From positions 78,790 through 142,789 of the forward strand of contig NZ_FOAP01000025.1 in assembly GCF_900109545.1 (NCBI RefSeq): a stretch of 64,000 bases of DNA, in the 5' to 3' direction. The DNA comes from Stigmatella aurantiaca (GTDB taxonomy: Bacteria > Myxococcota > Myxococcia > Myxococcales > Myxococcaceae). Below, in pieces: positions 63,261-64,000 of the stretch; positions within the stretch are counted from its first letter, which is position 1, and every line of letters starts with the position of its first letter. The translations under genes and the position numbers were made by a program. Under the pieces are notes generated by a model that worked only from the letters and a program-made list of their open reading frames with translations, made no database searches and was not told where the DNA came from.

Positions 63261-64000
63261 TGCTTGTATACTCCTCGGATGTAAACCTTGAACGCCTCGA
63301 CGAAGCCCTTCGCGGCTTCGGCGTCGTCGAGCCCCTTCGCTTCTTCGTCTTCCTCGTCATCCGCCTTCGGCGCATCAGCGGATGTCGGCTCGCCCGTGTT
63401 GGGCTTGCTCTCGTCTGCGGGCGCGTCACCGTTGCCGGTGGCTGGCTCTTCGGCCTGCTCTTCGCCCGCGTCAGGCTTGTCGTTGTCCTCGTCGGCCGCC
63501 TTCTCTTCGGCACGGTTGCCGAGCCGCTCAGCGACCCGCGTTGCGATGCGCTCGACAAGCTCTTCGTCTTCGAGCGCCTTCGAGCGCACGGCCCGCGCGT
63601 TGCCCGGAATCGTCACGATCGAGACCTCCAGCAGCTCCTGAGCGTCGCAGTCAAAGCCGCCCCGCTCGTTCGCCCGGTAGTGGCCGGGGAGCATGAGGTA
63701 GCGGACGGAGACGGCGTTCAGGATGCCCTTCGCGACCTTGCGCTCGACCCGCTTCGCGAAGTCGTCGTCATCGTCGAATTCGATGTCGATCATCAGCGCG
63801 TTGTTCTCGGTATAGACGCGCCCCTTGCCGATGGGCAGCGCGGGTGCCACCCCTGTCCACGCGGCGTGCGCACCGTCGTCATGGTTGAAGAGAACGACAC
63901 CGTTGGCGTTGTAAGCGTCGGTGCGCCAGCCCTTGACGCTCAGCCGGTCAGAGTAACGGTCAAAATCACCGTCGCTGGCCTTGAACGTGTAGACACGGCG
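63257..64000 (-). CDS. HK97-family prohead protease (5' end beyond window)
   Basis: At least 247 residues are visible, and the frame is open to the window edge at 64000. The visible start continues as TFKASDGDFDRYSDRLSVKGW and NANGVVLFNHDDG (catalytic His region), followed by ILNAVSVRYLMLPGHY (Ser) and ELLEVSIVTIPGNARA, the hallmark of the U35/HK97 protease. The C-terminal third is very acidic and Ala-rich, possibly a scaffolding function fused to the protease. It matures the capsid. The portal and terminase should lie beyond 64000. Confidence 0.88.
   Translation of the reverse strand, partial: RRVYTFKASDGDFDRYSDRLSVKGWRTDAYNANGVVLFNHDDGAHAAWTGVAPALPIGKGRVYTENNALMIDIEFDDDDDFAKRVERKVAKGILNAVSVRYLMLPGHYRANERGGFDCDAQELLEVSIVTIPGNARAVRSKALEDEELVERIATRVAERLGNRAEEKAADEDNDKPDAGEEQAEEPATGNGDAPADESKPNTGEPTSADAPKADDEEDEEAKGLDDAEAAKGFVEAFKVYIRGVYKQ

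Larger units (their letters stand above)
56467..64000. mobile_element. Decayed prophage / genomic island (left part)
   Basis: The left boundary is set by an isolated tRNA/tmRNA 3' end at 56467. To the right lie visibly AT-richer DNA without recognisable chromosomal genes, an orphan gene, kinase genes, a frameshifted phage-type metallophosphoesterase, and HK97-type capsid and protease genes. The element continues past the window edge. No integrase, portal or terminase is seen inside the window; they may lie beyond 64000. Whether the kinase module belongs to the element or was overrun by it is unclear. Confidence 0.6.

Noticed and set aside
62472..63284. 270-codon open frame on plus, opposite the capsid gene
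   Set aside because: Antisense shadow; the minus strand encodes a clear HK97-type capsid protein.
1..64000. CRISPR arrays, rRNA operons, insertion sequences, biosynthetic gene clusters
   Set aside because: No regularly spaced direct repeats with spacers, no rRNA-like sequence, no transposase and no PKS/NRPS domains are visible.

Overview
The window is GC-rich, with genes packed on both strands and GC-rich third codon positions. It is almost certainly a myxobacterial chromosome (Myxococcota, probably Cystobacterineae; I cannot fix the genus). The main clues are a locus laid out like the Myxococcus xanthus gltK-gltB-gltA-gltC gliding-motility cluster, two proteins with MYXO-CTERM-type sorting tails, a TIGR02266-type PilZ protein, a DUF2381 (TIGR02268-type) protein beside eukaryotic-like Ser/Thr kinases, and many TPR, lipoprotein and outer-membrane beta-barrel genes.

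Layout. Positions 1-13.8 kb hold signalling and envelope genes: an FHA/TPR membrane protein, a TPR protein with two degenerate cyclic-nucleotide folds, small NTF2-like proteins, a GDSL esterase, a TPR membrane protein, a type II homoserine kinase, a DUF2505 protein, a membrane HExxH/TPR protein, PilZ, DUF192 and an MDR reductase. Positions 13.8-17.5 kb hold a purE-purK-ybaK operon and a VWA protein. Positions 17.5-21.9 kb hold the gliding locus: two beta-barrels and a periplasmic TPR protein in an overlapping operon, with a divergent Cys-rich lipoprotein. Positions 22-25.3 kb hold an MFS pump, plsX and an APP1-type phosphatase, closed by a strong bidirectional terminator. Positions 25.4-30.8 kb are one giant secreted subtilase. 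Positions 31-38.9 kb hold pcnB, an MscS channel with a striking 21-bp-periodic operator-like repeat, dinB, fadD, rluA and a Ser/Thr kinase.

Positions 39-44.6 kb are an envelope-biogenesis operon: uppS, cdsA, an RseP-like protease with three PDZ domains, rlpA, tsaB and an aspartate-semialdehyde-dehydrogenase paralogue without its catalytic Cys. Positions 44.7-56.3 kb hold a secreted/outer-membrane gene set, a MoaD-MoaE fusion, a second site-2 protease with a Nudix partner, acetyl-CoA synthetase behind a direct repeat, RNase HII with an altered GRG motif, and a duplicated-domain lipoprotein.

At about 56.47 kb the 3' end of a tmRNA-like (or tRNA) gene appears without its 5' part. It marks the likely edge of an integrated element that runs off the window. 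The element has visibly AT-richer DNA, an orphan gene, a pseudokinase, an active membrane kinase overlapping a DUF2381 gene, a broken phage-type metallophosphoesterase, and HK97-type major capsid and prohead protease genes. The most unusual content is this kinase/pseudokinase/DUF2381 module in a decayed prophage, together with several enzymes that have lost or changed a signature residue. I saw no rRNA, complete tRNA, CRISPR array, transposase or secondary-metabolite cluster.
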